This document shows positions 9,296 to 18,007 of a stretch of DNA of 64,000 nt, in pieces. Within the stretch, counting starts at the first letter, position 1, and each line of letters starts with the position of its first letter. The notes beneath the pieces are model-generated. The model did not search any database. It had not been told where the DNA came from and worked only from the letters and a program-made list of their open reading frames with translations. Both the position numbers and the translations under genes were made by a program. Origin of the DNA: Legionella quinlivanii (GTDB taxonomy: Bacteria > Pseudomonadota > Gammaproteobacteria > Legionellales > Legionellaceae). The stretch spans positions 248,001 to 312,000 of the forward strand of contig NZ_MVJN01000005.1 of the NCBI RefSeq assembly GCF_003265995.1. The letters run 5' to 3'.

Positions 9296-10918
9296 TTATT
9301 TAGCCCACAACGTGCTGATATAATATAGCATTTTTTGGTTTTCCTGCTCATTAAATTGTAATAACCAGAGTCCTGTAAAATAGATTAAACTCAGCAGGCA
9401 AATAATTATCATCGCCTTTTTAAAAGTTACGCAAGATCCGCTCAAAGAGCGGCGGATAACCCAATAAGTAGCGAGAACCAGTAAACAAAACAATAACCCC
9501 CCCGATAGGGGATTGGATAAAATCCCGGTCCAGTGGAGCACATTGGGTGGCAGATAGCCGCTAGTAAACAAGGGAATAACTAAACCAAATAAAGCATTAT
9601 CCCCAATTAAAGGGATGTAGTTGACAAAACTTAGCATTCCGACGTTCAGAATCGACAGGGCACATAAAGCAATTGCTATTGCGAACCCTTGGGAGCCTGA
9701 CTGCCGTAAATGCTCTAAATAGAGAGCAACCGGTAACATAAGAAATACAACCAGCGGCGTCAGATGACGCGGTCCTGTAGCCATTTGCCAGGATTCATAA
9801 GAAAAAGAAGAGGTGAAATAGGTATACAAAAATAATAACAGGACAGTAAACCATAGCAGTGCCTGATCTTTTGTACCGTTCACTTGTTGTCTTAACACCA
9901 GGATTCCCGGAAGTGCTAACACAAGAAATGGCGACAGGGTGAACAATCCACAAAGGGGTGAGAAAAACGAGCCTGCAAAGGCTGTCAAGTCAGGCAATCT
10001 GATTCCCAGAAACCCGCCCCTATGAAATTCTCGGGATGCGATATCGATAAGATGCTGATATCCAGAGTCAAACGGGCCCGCGAAACAAGTGGCATGATAG
10101 AACATCAGTCCCACAAGGAAGGGTAATGAACCGATCCCCATAAAGCCAAACCTTTTTAATTCATCCTTCCAGCAAAAATTAGTTGCCTTCAGGCGGGCGA
10201 ACATTAAATAACCCGCTATTCCCAGAATACCTAACATACTTGTATATTCTGTCATCAGCGCAGCACCGCAAGCAAGCCCACCCAGCAGCAAAGCCTTCAT
10301 TGAACCCGAGCGCAAGTGATACCAGATACTGTAGAAAGCGAAAAAAAGAAAAGTGGCAGCCAATTGATGGCTCATAAACAGCAGGGAATAGCTGTAGGCG
10401 AGAGAGCCCAAGGCATAAGTTGTGACCACACTGTCTGCAATAGCAGCGGATACATAATGCAGCAGGAAACGCCTCAATAGTAATATCAATCCTAAAGTGG
10501 GTAAAAGCGTTACAAAAACACGCGCCCAGTACACCAGTGCCACTTCATCGTCACTGGAGCTGATGAGTTTGAGTGCTCCATAAACAGGAACTGCAGCAAA
10601 GGATAAAAATGGCGCCTTGCTGGGATAATAAAACCCCTCATAAAACGACAGATCGCCAAGCATCCCGTGCGTTTTAAGGACTTCATTAACGCTAAGCTTG
10701 TGATTATCCACAATCGCAATCGTCTGCCATAGCCGGCATAATTCATTAGGGGAGCGCATATTGGGATGATAGGAAAAAGGCAGAAAGTAAAGCAGGACAA
10801 TAAAAAAATACAAAACACGAAATCCTGTAATGCCTGATTCATGCAACCATGCACCAGATAAGCGCTTCTTATCAAACGCCTTCAATGGTTCTGCTGTCAA
10901 CTCCGGTGAACAACTCAT
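9296..10918 (-). CDS. Polytopic membrane protein, GT-C glycosyltransferase-like (paralogue 1)
   Basis: A 540-residue tandem paralogue of the protein at 7670-9262. It shares the loop SPNELCRLWQTIAIVDNHK and DLSFYEGFYYPSKAPFLSF, the GPRHLTPLVVFLMLP segment and the spacing of about a dozen TM spans. It has a ~25-residue longer cytoplasmic N-terminus. The ATG at 10918 follows AGGAAAG. It is the first gene of the minus-strand run leading to the GT2 and the deacetylase (gaps 33 and 20 bp, then overlap). A GT-C transferase using a polyprenyl-phosphate sugar is the best guess. Two copies suggest two acceptors or linkages. No symbol is justified. Confidence 0.65.
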   Translation of the reverse strand: MSCSPELTAEPLKAFDKKRLSGAWLHESGITGFRVLYFFIVLLYFLPFSYHPNMRSPNELCRLWQTIAIVDNHKLSVNEVLKTHGMLGDLSFYEGFYYPSKAPFLSFAAVPVYGALKLISSSDDEVALVYWARVFVTLLPTLGLILLLRRFLLHYVSAAIADSVVTTYALGSLAYSYSLLFMSHQLAATFLFFAFYSIWYHLRSGSMKALLLGGLACGAALMTEYTSMLGILGIAGYLMFARLKATNFCWKDELKRFGFMGIGSLPFLVGLMFYHATCFAGPFDSGYQHLIDIASREFHRGGFLGIRLPDLTAFAGSFFSPLCGLFTLSPFLVLALPGILVLRQQVNGTKDQALLWFTVLLLFLYTYFTSSFSYESWQMATGPRHLTPLVVFLMLPVALYLEHLRQSGSQGFAIAIALCALSILNVGMLSFVNYIPLIGDNALFGLVIPLFTSGYLPPNVLHWTGILSNPLSGGLLFCLLVLATYWVIRRSLSGSCVTFKKAMIIICLLSLIYFTGLWLLQFNEQENQKMLYYISTLWAK

Positions 10919-11021
10919 TTACTTTCCTGCACAGAATAGCGTTTACCCCAAACTAGTGTAAAAAAATTTGACATCCTGCATTCTGCAGTTTATCCGCATA
11001 ATCCGGTGATCCCGCTAGATT

Positions 11022-11056
11022 CCTGCATCCCGTGAACACACATCGCGGGACGCAGG
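11022..11056. repeat. REP-like hairpin (hairpin family, copy 1)
   Basis: An imperfect inverted repeat: CCTGCATCCCGTG pairs with CGCGGGACGCAGG around a short loop. It sits just past the stop of the minus-strand propeller gene. No T-tract follows on either strand, so it is more likely a REP-type element than a simple terminator. Similar hairpins lie at 27880, 38142 and 62793. Confidence 0.6.
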
Positions 11057-11078
11057 AGTATAGATCAGCCGAAACGCG

Positions 11079-12869
11079 TTAAGCCGCACCCAGAATATTG
11101 ACTCCAATACTGCCAGCCGGTATTTGCGGAGGAATGGCCGCAGCAATCCAGTTAATTCCTCCATCAACTGTATGATAAGCCAGAGCAGTATTGTTGCCAT
11201 TGGTTCCCAGGGCAACGCAATGTATTCCGTCGGCATAACAAGCTACATCATTCAGTACTGATAGCAAGACGACATTTCCTCCAAAAAAGCTTGAAGCTGT
11301 CCAGCTAGCACCGCCATTGGAGGTGGTAAAGCCCACAGGAATGGAGGATGATCCGGATATTGTTTGTGTGCCCACCGTACTACATAATTGACCTGTAACA
11401 TCACAGGAAACCCCATTTAATACAATGCCTGCTATTAGAGGCAGCGTCAAACTGTTCCAGGAAGTTCCACCGTCAACAGTCAGGAATGCCATTGGCAAAT
11501 TACCGGTGGCTTGAACGCGAGAACCCACTGCTATGCAACGCATGGCACTGATATCACAGGCAATGCTGTTAAGCTGCCCGTTAGAGGGAAATATATTGGC
11601 GCTACTCCATGTGGCACCGCCATCCAGGGTAACATAACTCACAGGACTTATCGTGGTGCTTGGAGTCACCGCCTGCGAACTACCCACCGCAATACAATGC
11701 AACCCGGTGGCCGTGTCGCAAGCCACGCCGTTTAAGCCATCGAGATTATTGCTTGCAATCGCCTGAGTGGCCGTTTGATTCCAGTTAGCCCCCCCATCGA
11801 TTGAGCTTAAGCTCAAAGGCGCTGTGGTCAGGGGATTAATCTGAGGAGCGTATTTACCCACTGCCAGACAATCAATGATCTGGCCATCGCAGGCCGGGCT
11901 TGAAAGAATATACCCGGTGCCTGGCGGCGTAGTATTAAATGCCGATGGTTGCCATATATCGGCAGTGGCTGGAGAAACATAGTAACCCATCGAGGTACTG
12001 CTAGTATTTATCGCATTACCTATCTGACCTACGGCAACACAAGTCTGACCAGGCAGATCACAGGCGACATCCTCCAGAGAGGTGAGCAGTAAAATAGAAT
12101 CATTCACCGGAATCAACCCTCCCCCTGTCCAGGTATTTCCATTGTCGGAGGAACTGTAGGCAACGGGTGCAGCTATACCTCCCACAAGCCGTCGTCCAAC
12201 AGCTCTGAAGGTCTTTACAAAACTGCTGCAGCTTACCACTACATTAGTGACCGCCGTGTTGCTAATTGTACCTGTGCCATTGCTGACTGTACAAATCTGT
12301 GTCGCAGGCTGCGCTCGCACTGTAACCGCATAGGGAGTTCCTGCCGACAATACCGCCGGGAAGGTAAACAGGCCATTGGCATTAATCAACAATGGGTCGC
12401 TGCCATTGTTTTGCAATACCAGCGAGCTGCCGCTAGCCAAACCATTCACGTTCCCGCCCACAGTCAGTGCTTGCGGGGGAACTGGAGGTGGCGGAGGAGG
12501 CGGTGTATTATTATTTTTCAGGGTAATTCTTACCGGATTCAGGTTACTCACGGAAAAAATACAATATCCATTCGCTATGAGGCGACACTCCAGACCCAGA
12601 TTGGCAAGGCTAAATCCGGGGGTATTAATTTTAATACCGGCAGAAGGATACAGATGATTAGGAACGGTCGTGGCGATACTCAGACTCAAAGCCGAAACAT
12701 TATAATTCTGGCAAGACAAAGGAGCGACGCCATTTAGACAAAGAGTAATATTAACAGTGGCAGTTTCGCCACTGGCCGCTATATTAAAAAATAATCCGGG
12801 AATTGCCAGGCAGCTCTGGCTACACAAACCTGCTATTAGAAAACCAATCAGCGTTAATACTTTCTTCAT
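11079..12869 (-). CDS. Secreted BNR/Ycf48-like beta-propeller protein
   Basis: A 596-residue protein with a clear signal peptide (MKKVLTLIGFLIAGLCSQSCLA, positions 1-22, cleavage after SCLA likely). Residues ~25-120 form a small beta domain with several cysteines. A proline run (about 123-132) links to a second small domain (~133-220). The remainder has about six repeats of ~50 residues with the BNR-like pattern S-x-D-G-G-x-x-W (for example LSSIDGGANWN, VTLDGGATWSS, FLTVDGGTSWNS), each preceded by a CDxxGxxCxAVG stretch with paired cysteines. This points to a disulfide-stabilised exported propeller. AGGAC precedes the ATG. It lies 18 bp after the OM-barrel gene on the same strand, probably one transcript. 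The ligand is unknown. Confidence 0.75.
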   Translation of the reverse strand: MKKVLTLIGFLIAGLCSQSCLAIPGLFFNIAASGETATVNITLCLNGVAPLSCQNYNVSALSLSIATTVPNHLYPSAGIKINTPGFSLANLGLECRLIANGYCIFSVSNLNPVRITLKNNNTPPPPPPPVPPQALTVGGNVNGLASGSSLVLQNNGSDPLLINANGLFTFPAVLSAGTPYAVTVRAQPATQICTVSNGTGTISNTAVTNVVVSCSSFVKTFRAVGRRLVGGIAAPVAYSSSDNGNTWTGGGLIPVNDSILLLTSLEDVACDLPGQTCVAVGQIGNAINTSSTSMGYYVSPATADIWQPSAFNTTPPGTGYILSSPACDGQIIDCLAVGKYAPQINPLTTAPLSLSSIDGGANWNQTATQAIASNNLDGLNGVACDTATGLHCIAVGSSQAVTPSTTISPVSYVTLDGGATWSSANIFPSNGQLNSIACDISAMRCIAVGSRVQATGNLPMAFLTVDGGTSWNSLTLPLIAGIVLNGVSCDVTGQLCSTVGTQTISGSSSIPVGFTTSNGGASWTASSFFGGNVVLLSVLNDVACYADGIHCVALGTNGNNTALAYHTVDGGINWIAAAIPPQIPAGSIGVNILGAA

Positions 12870-12887
12870 TTCATAGTCCTGATGAGA

Positions 12888-13643
12888 TTAAAGAGTCACT
12901 GCACAAACGATCGCATTGGCATGGCCATGACCCGTATTTAAGGTATTTAATAATTGATCAGTTAGTCGGTTGAATCGTCCCTGCCCGAGATAAAAATACC
13001 GATATCCGCATTCCAGAGGCAAGTGACCAAACACGTTATTCCATTTGATACCAACTCCCGCCATTGCACTCAACACTGTACTGGTTCGTCCTGAGAAAGC
13101 ATAATCAGGCAAGGTGATACCGCCATCAAGAGAGGTCTCGTTAAAACGGCTGGTTTTGTTGAAATTGGGCCCTACTCCGGCATCAAGGGTGAGTGCATAG
13201 TTGTCGCTAAAACTGGTAATATCCGTTTTGGCAGCCAGATAGACAGGCCAATTACTGACTGAATAACGATAGGCCAGATTCGTAAATAATTGCTCCTGAG
13301 TGACAATCCCGCTCACTGAAGTACGCGAAAAGTAAACTGTATTCACACCCACAGAAACATTGAACCGTTCGCGCTCAAGCGCGTTGAAGTAGATACCAAG
13401 ACCGGCAAGCCCTTTAAAGCGGGAATGATCGCTTACCGAAAAATGATCCCCCACCAAATCGACAATGTTAATATCCTGTGCGCGCCCGAATGAGGGCCAG
13501 AAACCGCCAGCCTGAATTATTACCTTAGGATGGTAAGAGGAAGAAGGAGGTACTGAACTGCCCATATTGCCGGCAATTGCGGTATGAAAGGTACTCATCA
13601 GGCAAATGCTTAACAAGCAATGAAAAATATTTTTTACAGCCAT
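12888..13643 (-). CDS. Outer-membrane beta-barrel protein
   Basis: The start was set at the ATG at 13643 because GGGAG lies 7 bases upstream; an in-frame TTG at 13688 is weaker. This gives 251 residues with a signal peptide (MAVKNIFHCLLSICLMSTFHTAIAG in part, cleavage near AIA). The mature part has alternating hydrophobic/polar strands with aromatic girdles (VSVGVNTVYFSRTSV, VYLAAKTDITSF, MAGVGIKWNNVFG, LECGYRYFYLGQGRF), the layout of an 8-strand OmpA/OmpW-size porin-like barrel. Similar small barrels are numerous in Legionella. It precedes the secreted propeller gene and is probably co-transcribed with it. Substrate or adhesion role unknown. Confidence 0.7.
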   Translation of the reverse strand: MAVKNIFHCLLSICLMSTFHTAIAGNMGSSVPPSSSYHPKVIIQAGGFWPSFGRAQDINIVDLVGDHFSVSDHSRFKGLAGLGIYFNALERERFNVSVGVNTVYFSRTSVSGIVTQEQLFTNLAYRYSVSNWPVYLAAKTDITSFSDNYALTLDAGVGPNFNKTSRFNETSLDGGITLPDYAFSGRTSTVLSAMAGVGIKWNNVFGHLPLECGYRYFYLGQGRFNRLTDQLLNTLNTGHGHANAIVCAVTL

Positions 13644-13713
13644 TAATGATCTCCCTATCCTCAGCGAAGCAGCAATATAGCAAAGCAATCTTCAATATTG
13701 AAGAAAAATCATC

Positions 13714-14841
13714 TTAATTCTGTTTTATGTTCAGAATAGAATGGGAGGTTTTGAATAAATAGCGAAAATAATTAAGAAAGGCTAAACCCGTATACGTTAC
13801 CGGAATATATTTGAATCCCCTTTTTATCAAAAAGAGGGTAACCCTGGCGGCAAAATCAGCACTCATAAAACCTCTTCCCATAGACGAAGTAAAGCGGGAA
13901 TAAATCATATGCCGATACAAAATATCCTGTTCATGGAAATAAACGCGAGCCGCCCTGGCAAAATTTCGTTTGGAGCTCGCATAGTCTTTTATCTTTTTTC
14001 TCCCGAAGCAAGGCTGTATTTCAATCTCTGAACCAACCGCCCATACTTCCGCAGGGTAAAGTGCAGGCACTTTTACCTGTTTATACAGTTCAATTATTGC
14101 AATAAATGAATCACAGTTTGCTTGCTGGGCAAATTGATATTTTGAGCCATGACAAAGCACCAGGATATCAGCACTCTTTAGCAGAGGAATTATTTTTTCA
14201 TAATCTTCATAGTGGTAGTCGACTCCAAAACGCGGTGTAGTCACTAATGCCCCGGCTTTCTCGAGCTGCAGTTTAAGTGCGCTCCCCAAAGCACCACTGG
14301 CCCCGGTTAACATAATTTTTTTTCTGGCAATCTGACAGCCGCTTCCCAGAAAATAATCGATTAACCGGCTTACTGAACCGAAATATTTCTCAGGAAAAAC
14401 ATGGTGCAAGGCATGATACTCAGGTGTTACCAATAAACCGTTTGAACAGGCAGGCAGACGCTTTACCGGCGAATGATTTCTATCCACTCCTCTCCTGTAT
14501 ACAGACAAAAGAAAAAACCATGCTTCAATAACTATGGTGCTAAAAACAGCCGAGGCTGAAAAAAAGAAGAGGCAAAATAAGCAAGCGATAATCTGAATGA
14601 GAAACTCAGGTATTGCATGATAAATTAAATTGTCAGGCCATAAATTGGCATTAATTTCCAGTCGCGAATTTAAAAACTGATGATGTACAAGATGCCATCG
14701 CCCTATTCGCCTCAATACGCTGTTAGTGGATTTCAGGCATAAATGAAAGACTACATGGATAAAATCAAAAAAAAGCGTGCTCAGACCGCCGATAATCAGC
14801 ACTTGAATAGCATATTCGAGCAAAAGCAGACCTTTAGGCAT
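13714..14841 (-). CDS. Bifunctional sterol-desaturase-like / short-chain-dehydrogenase-like fusion
   Basis: A 375-residue protein with two parts. Residues 1-~165 are a membrane fatty-acid-hydroxylase/sterol-desaturase domain. It has hydrophobic spans and di-iron histidine clusters: H29xxxH33, H50xxH53H54, a lone H123 in RNHSP, and H143xxH146H147 (YHALHHVF). Residues ~172-350 are a Rossmann domain beginning KKIMLTGASGALGSALKLQL with the GxSGxxG nucleotide motif (180-186). The usual SDR YxxxK is not clear; YASSKRNFARA near 265 is a candidate. Fusions of this kind are annotated in cyanobacteria. The gene is divergent from a GT2 gene, 85 bp away. The substrate is likely a lipid or carotenoid-type hydrocarbon, but this is open. 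Confidence 0.75.
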   Translation of the reverse strand: MPKGLLLLEYAIQVLIIGGLSTLFFDFIHVVFHLCLKSTNSVLRRIGRWHLVHHQFLNSRLEINANLWPDNLIYHAIPEFLIQIIACLFCLFFFSASAVFSTIVIEAWFFLLSVYRRGVDRNHSPVKRLPACSNGLLVTPEYHALHHVFPEKYFGSVSRLIDYFLGSGCQIARKKIMLTGASGALGSALKLQLEKAGALVTTPRFGVDYHYEDYEKIIPLLKSADILVLCHGSKYQFAQQANCDSFIAIIELYKQVKVPALYPAEVWAVGSEIEIQPCFGRKKIKDYASSKRNFARAARVYFHEQDILYRHMIYSRFTSSMGRGFMSADFAARVTLFLIKRGFKYIPVTYTGLAFLNYFRYLFKTSHSILNIKQN

Positions 14842-14926
14842 TTTGATGGTCAGGTATGGAGAAAGACGCGGCTAATATAGTATAAATACTGTTTTGCAGA
14901 AACTATTAAAGCTACACAATATAATT

Positions 14927-15655
14927 ATGAGCATTCAATCGGCCGTAATCATCATTCCGACGTTCAATGAATCGGCTACCATTGAAAAAACACTCCATCA
15001 GGTTTTCCAGTCAGTATCAAGCTCTGCGCTGATTTTTTATGTTCTGGTTTTTGACAGTGGCTCGATAGACCAGACCAGGGAAATCGTGCTGCGACTGCAA
15101 AGCATTTATCCTCGTCTTTATTTGAAGACAGAACCCTGCAAAACAGGACTGGGCTCAGCGTATATGCAAGCAATGCGTTATGCACTGAGCGACATAGGGG
15201 CGGACATAATAATTGAGTTTGATGCCGATCTTTCTCATCAGCCTCATTATTTGCTGCCAATGATTGAGCAGTTAGCGGTTTATGATGTAGTTGTAGGAAG
15301 CCGCTATGTTGCCGGCGGCAGTATTCCGTCTGGCTGGAGCTGGTACAGACGACTCTTATCCAAAGCAGGAAACTGGTTATGTCAGACTGTATTGACCAGT
15401 AAATACAAAGACTTTACCAGTGGCTTTCGGGCCAGCCACTCGCATGTATTAAACAAGGCTCTGCCCAGACAATTTATCTCCAATAATTTTGCCTATAAAC
15501 TGGAATTATTTTGGTCCCTGCATAAAACGCAGGCCAAAATCATGGAGTATCCTATTGATTTTATTGATAGGTCAAAGGGAAGTAGCAAGCTCCCTGCTAA
15601 CAGTATTTTCGACAGTTTGCGGGTTTTACTCATCCTGCTGGTCACCCCTCGATGA
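14927..15655 (+). CDS. Dolichol-phosphate-mannose-synthase-like glycosyltransferase (GT2)
   Basis: The ATG at 14927 gives 242 residues; an in-frame TTG at 14894 would add 11 residues not needed by the fold. Motifs: IIPTFNES at the N-terminus, VFDSGSIDQT where DDGSTD is usual, and FDADLSHQP as the metal-binding DxD. Later GSRYVAGGS and KDFTSGFRAS are the standard Dpm1/polyprenol-GT signatures. No C-terminal membrane spans are present, so it is of the soluble/monotopic DPM1 type. The second Asp of the DDGS motif is Ser (DSGS), a common variant. It stands alone on the plus strand between the desaturase fusion and the twin GNAT. Confidence 0.8.
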   Translation: MSIQSAVIIIPTFNESATIEKTLHQVFQSVSSSALIFYVLVFDSGSIDQTREIVLRLQSIYPRLYLKTEPCKTGLGSAYMQAMRYALSDIGADIIIEFDADLSHQPHYLLPMIEQLAVYDVVVGSRYVAGGSIPSGWSWYRRLLSKAGNWLCQTVLTSKYKDFTSGFRASHSHVLNKALPRQFISNNFAYKLELFWSLHKTQAKIMEYPIDFIDRSKGSSKLPANSIFDSLRVLLILLVTPR

Positions 15656-15781
15656 ATGATATCCTTGGTAAAAACCAAATAATACTTTAAACAATTACCA
15701 GGAAAATTGTCGCTTTAGATACACACTTTTCAGCGGCAATGTTTATAATTTACTAATTAGAATCTGAACACGGAGTACCGT

Positions 15782-16678
15782 ATGCTTCTCAGAACCTATC
15801 AGTTAACCGAAATGCAAATGGATGCATTGACTGACCTCAAAAACAGATGCAAGGCCATTGATGGCGGACTGCCCAGTTTCTACCCGCATATCCTGAGACA
15901 GAAACGAGAAACAGCCAATAATATCCTGTATTATGTCGATAACCGACTGATTGCTTTTTTAAGCGCCTACTTTTTTTATGAGGACGCTTGCGAAGTGAGT
16001 GTACTGGTAGACCCCGATTCTCGCCGTCAGGGCTTGGCCAGTAAACTGCTTTTTAATATCTTGCCGCTTCTCCAGTCAAAAAAAATGAAGCGTCTTATTT
16101 TTTCAATGGGCCATAAATTCAACGAGTCATGGCTTGGTCCTCTGGGATTTAACTATCAGCAGAGCGATTATCACATGCAACGGCAAAGTTATGAGCCCAT
16201 TCTTGTCAACCATTCCACGCTTTCTTTTAGAAAAGCGGTTTTTGATGATGCCGGATTATTGTGCGAAATTGACAACTCCGCCTTTAAGATGGATGTTCCC
16301 AGTAATATTGAGCGCTTCACTCAGATAATGAATGATCCGAACTACAGCATCTATCTGGCAATAAAGGGCGAGCAGCCAATCGGCAAGGCACATATTCACT
16401 GGCAAAATGATAAAGCCACTTTTTCAGACATTGCCATTTTACCGGAATTCCAGGGACAGGGCTTCGGAAGTACTCTTCTGGCTTATTGCATTAACAAGGC
16501 GTTGATGCAGGAAGTATACAAACTAACGCTCGACGTTGAAACCACGAATCAAAATGCATTAAATCTCTATCTGCGGCATGATTTTAAAATCGCCAGCGTT
16601 TTTGATTATTGGGTCATTAATATAGAAAAGATACAGACTTTACTGGAAAGAGGTCATTTCAGCGACGATTCCTGCTGA
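15782..16678 (+). CDS. Tandem-GNAT acetyltransferase
   Basis: A 298-residue protein with two GNAT modules. The first (~1-135) shows VSVLVDPDSRRQGLASKLLF, the second (~145-290) FSDIAILPEFQGQGFGSTLL followed by the QNALNLYLRHDF beta-bulge region. Both carry the R/QxxGxG/A pyrophosphate-binding loop. CGGAG lies 9 bases before the ATG. Twin-GNAT proteins include mycothiol synthase-like and antibiotic-modifying enzymes; nothing here identifies the substrate. It is followed 83 bp later by the FabF-like gene on the same strand; co-transcription is possible. Confidence 0.75.
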   Translation: MLLRTYQLTEMQMDALTDLKNRCKAIDGGLPSFYPHILRQKRETANNILYYVDNRLIAFLSAYFFYEDACEVSVLVDPDSRRQGLASKLLFNILPLLQSKKMKRLIFSMGHKFNESWLGPLGFNYQQSDYHMQRQSYEPILVNHSTLSFRKAVFDDAGLLCEIDNSAFKMDVPSNIERFTQIMNDPNYSIYLAIKGEQPIGKAHIHWQNDKATFSDIAILPEFQGQGFGSTLLAYCINKALMQEVYKLTLDVETTNQNALNLYLRHDFKIASVFDYWVINIEKIQTLLERGHFSDDSC

Positions 16679-16761
16679 TTTCGAGAATTCAGCTTGACAG
16701 ATTTTCAGCGGCCACTTTAGTATTGCCTTTTACGCTTATGGATAGCGCCTAAGGGTGTGGC

Positions 16762-17988
16762 ATGAAAAAACGTGTGGTCATTACGGGGATGGATCTTGTC
16801 TCCTCTATAGGTTGTGGTTTAGACGCTTTTTGGGAGGCTGCAGTGGCAGGCCGCTGTGGTATTCGGCGGATTCAGCATTACGATCCCAGCCCATACCCCA
16901 CCCAGATTGGGGGAGAAGTGACTGATTTGTCACTGGATCATCTGCCCGAGTTTGACAAAAGCAAACGTTATCCACGTGCAGCGCAGTATGCCCTTTACTG
17001 CGCGCATCATGCGATTGAGCGCGCAGGACTCACGCCTCAGGAATTATCTCTTGCCGGTACATTTATAGGCACCAGTGTAGGCGGCACACCGGAGTTGGAG
17101 ACAGCCTATGAATTCTTTTATAAAGAAAGCTGGAGAAAAATCCCAGCCTTAAGCGTTATTCGCGGCATGCCCAATTCCATTGCCAATTTTGTGGCAATCG
17201 CTTTTGGTCTTGGCGGCCCAAATTCCACTATTTCCAATGCCTGTGTGTCCTCGGCGGAAGCCATTGGCACTGCTTATCAGCACATTGCACATGGCAGGCT
17301 TGCGCTTGCTTTGTGCGGTGGAACCGAATCGCTGTTATGGGAATCGATTATGGCAGCCTGGTGCAAGCTGCGAGTCATGTCAACCCAAAACGAACAACCT
17401 CATTTATCCTGCCGTCCTTTTGATAAAGACCGGGATGGCATGGTGATGGCCGATGGCGCCGGCATTCTGGTTCTCGAAGAATTGCAACACGCCAAAGCAC
17501 GAGGCGCCACCATCTATGCGGAAATTATTGGTTTTGGCGCCAGTTGCGATGCCTACCATGTGACTGCTCCGCATACGAAAGGACAAACCCGGGCGATTGA
17601 AACAGCACTTGCCGATGCCAGATTATCTGTAGGTGATGTGCAATATATTAATGCACATGGCACAGGAACCCAGTTAAATGATCTGACCGAAACCGAAACT
17701 ATCAAAGCAGTTTTTGGTGAACGAGCCTATGAAATCCCTATCACTGCCCAAAAGGCGATGACAGGACACGCCATCGGAGCAGCCGGAGCAATGGAAATAA
17801 TAGCAACCACCCTGAGCCTGCAGCAGGACATTCTTTTGCCAACTATTAACCTTCACAATCCGGACCCAGCCTGTGATTTGGATTATGTGGCAAACCAGGC
17901 ACGCCCCAAACGCATCGATATCGCCCTCTCGAACCATTTTGCGTTTGGTGGAGCCAATGCCGCTCTCTTGTTAAGAAGAGCCTATTAA
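16762..17988 (+). CDS. FabF-like beta-ketoacyl-ACP synthase
   Basis: A 408-residue condensing enzyme. The Cys-His-His triad is visible: nucleophile in SNACVSSAEAIG, first His in NAHGTGTQLND, second in KAMTGHAIGAAGAME with the conserved Lys two residues before the Met. The C-terminus reads SNHFAFGGANAALLL, the FabF glycine loop. Length matches KAS II (~410). No acyl-carrier or other fab gene lies next to it, so it is probably an extra KAS serving a special lipid or secondary pathway rather than the housekeeping fabF. AAGGGTG precedes the start. Confidence 0.85.
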   Translation: MKKRVVITGMDLVSSIGCGLDAFWEAAVAGRCGIRRIQHYDPSPYPTQIGGEVTDLSLDHLPEFDKSKRYPRAAQYALYCAHHAIERAGLTPQELSLAGTFIGTSVGGTPELETAYEFFYKESWRKIPALSVIRGMPNSIANFVAIAFGLGGPNSTISNACVSSAEAIGTAYQHIAHGRLALALCGGTESLLWESIMAAWCKLRVMSTQNEQPHLSCRPFDKDRDGMVMADGAGILVLEELQHAKARGATIYAEIIGFGASCDAYHVTAPHTKGQTRAIETALADARLSVGDVQYINAHGTGTQLNDLTETETIKAVFGERAYEIPITAQKAMTGHAIGAAGAMEIIATTLSLQQDILLPTINLHNPDPACDLDYVANQARPKRIDIALSNHFAFGGANAALLLRRAY

Positions 17989-18007
17989 TGCCCTTAGCCT
18001 CTACAGC

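Noticed and set aside
12376-12737. Two overlapping ORFs of 93 and 108 codons opposite the Pro-rich linker
   Set aside because: They come from the GC-rich complement of the propeller gene (Arg/Gly runs) and have no own signals.
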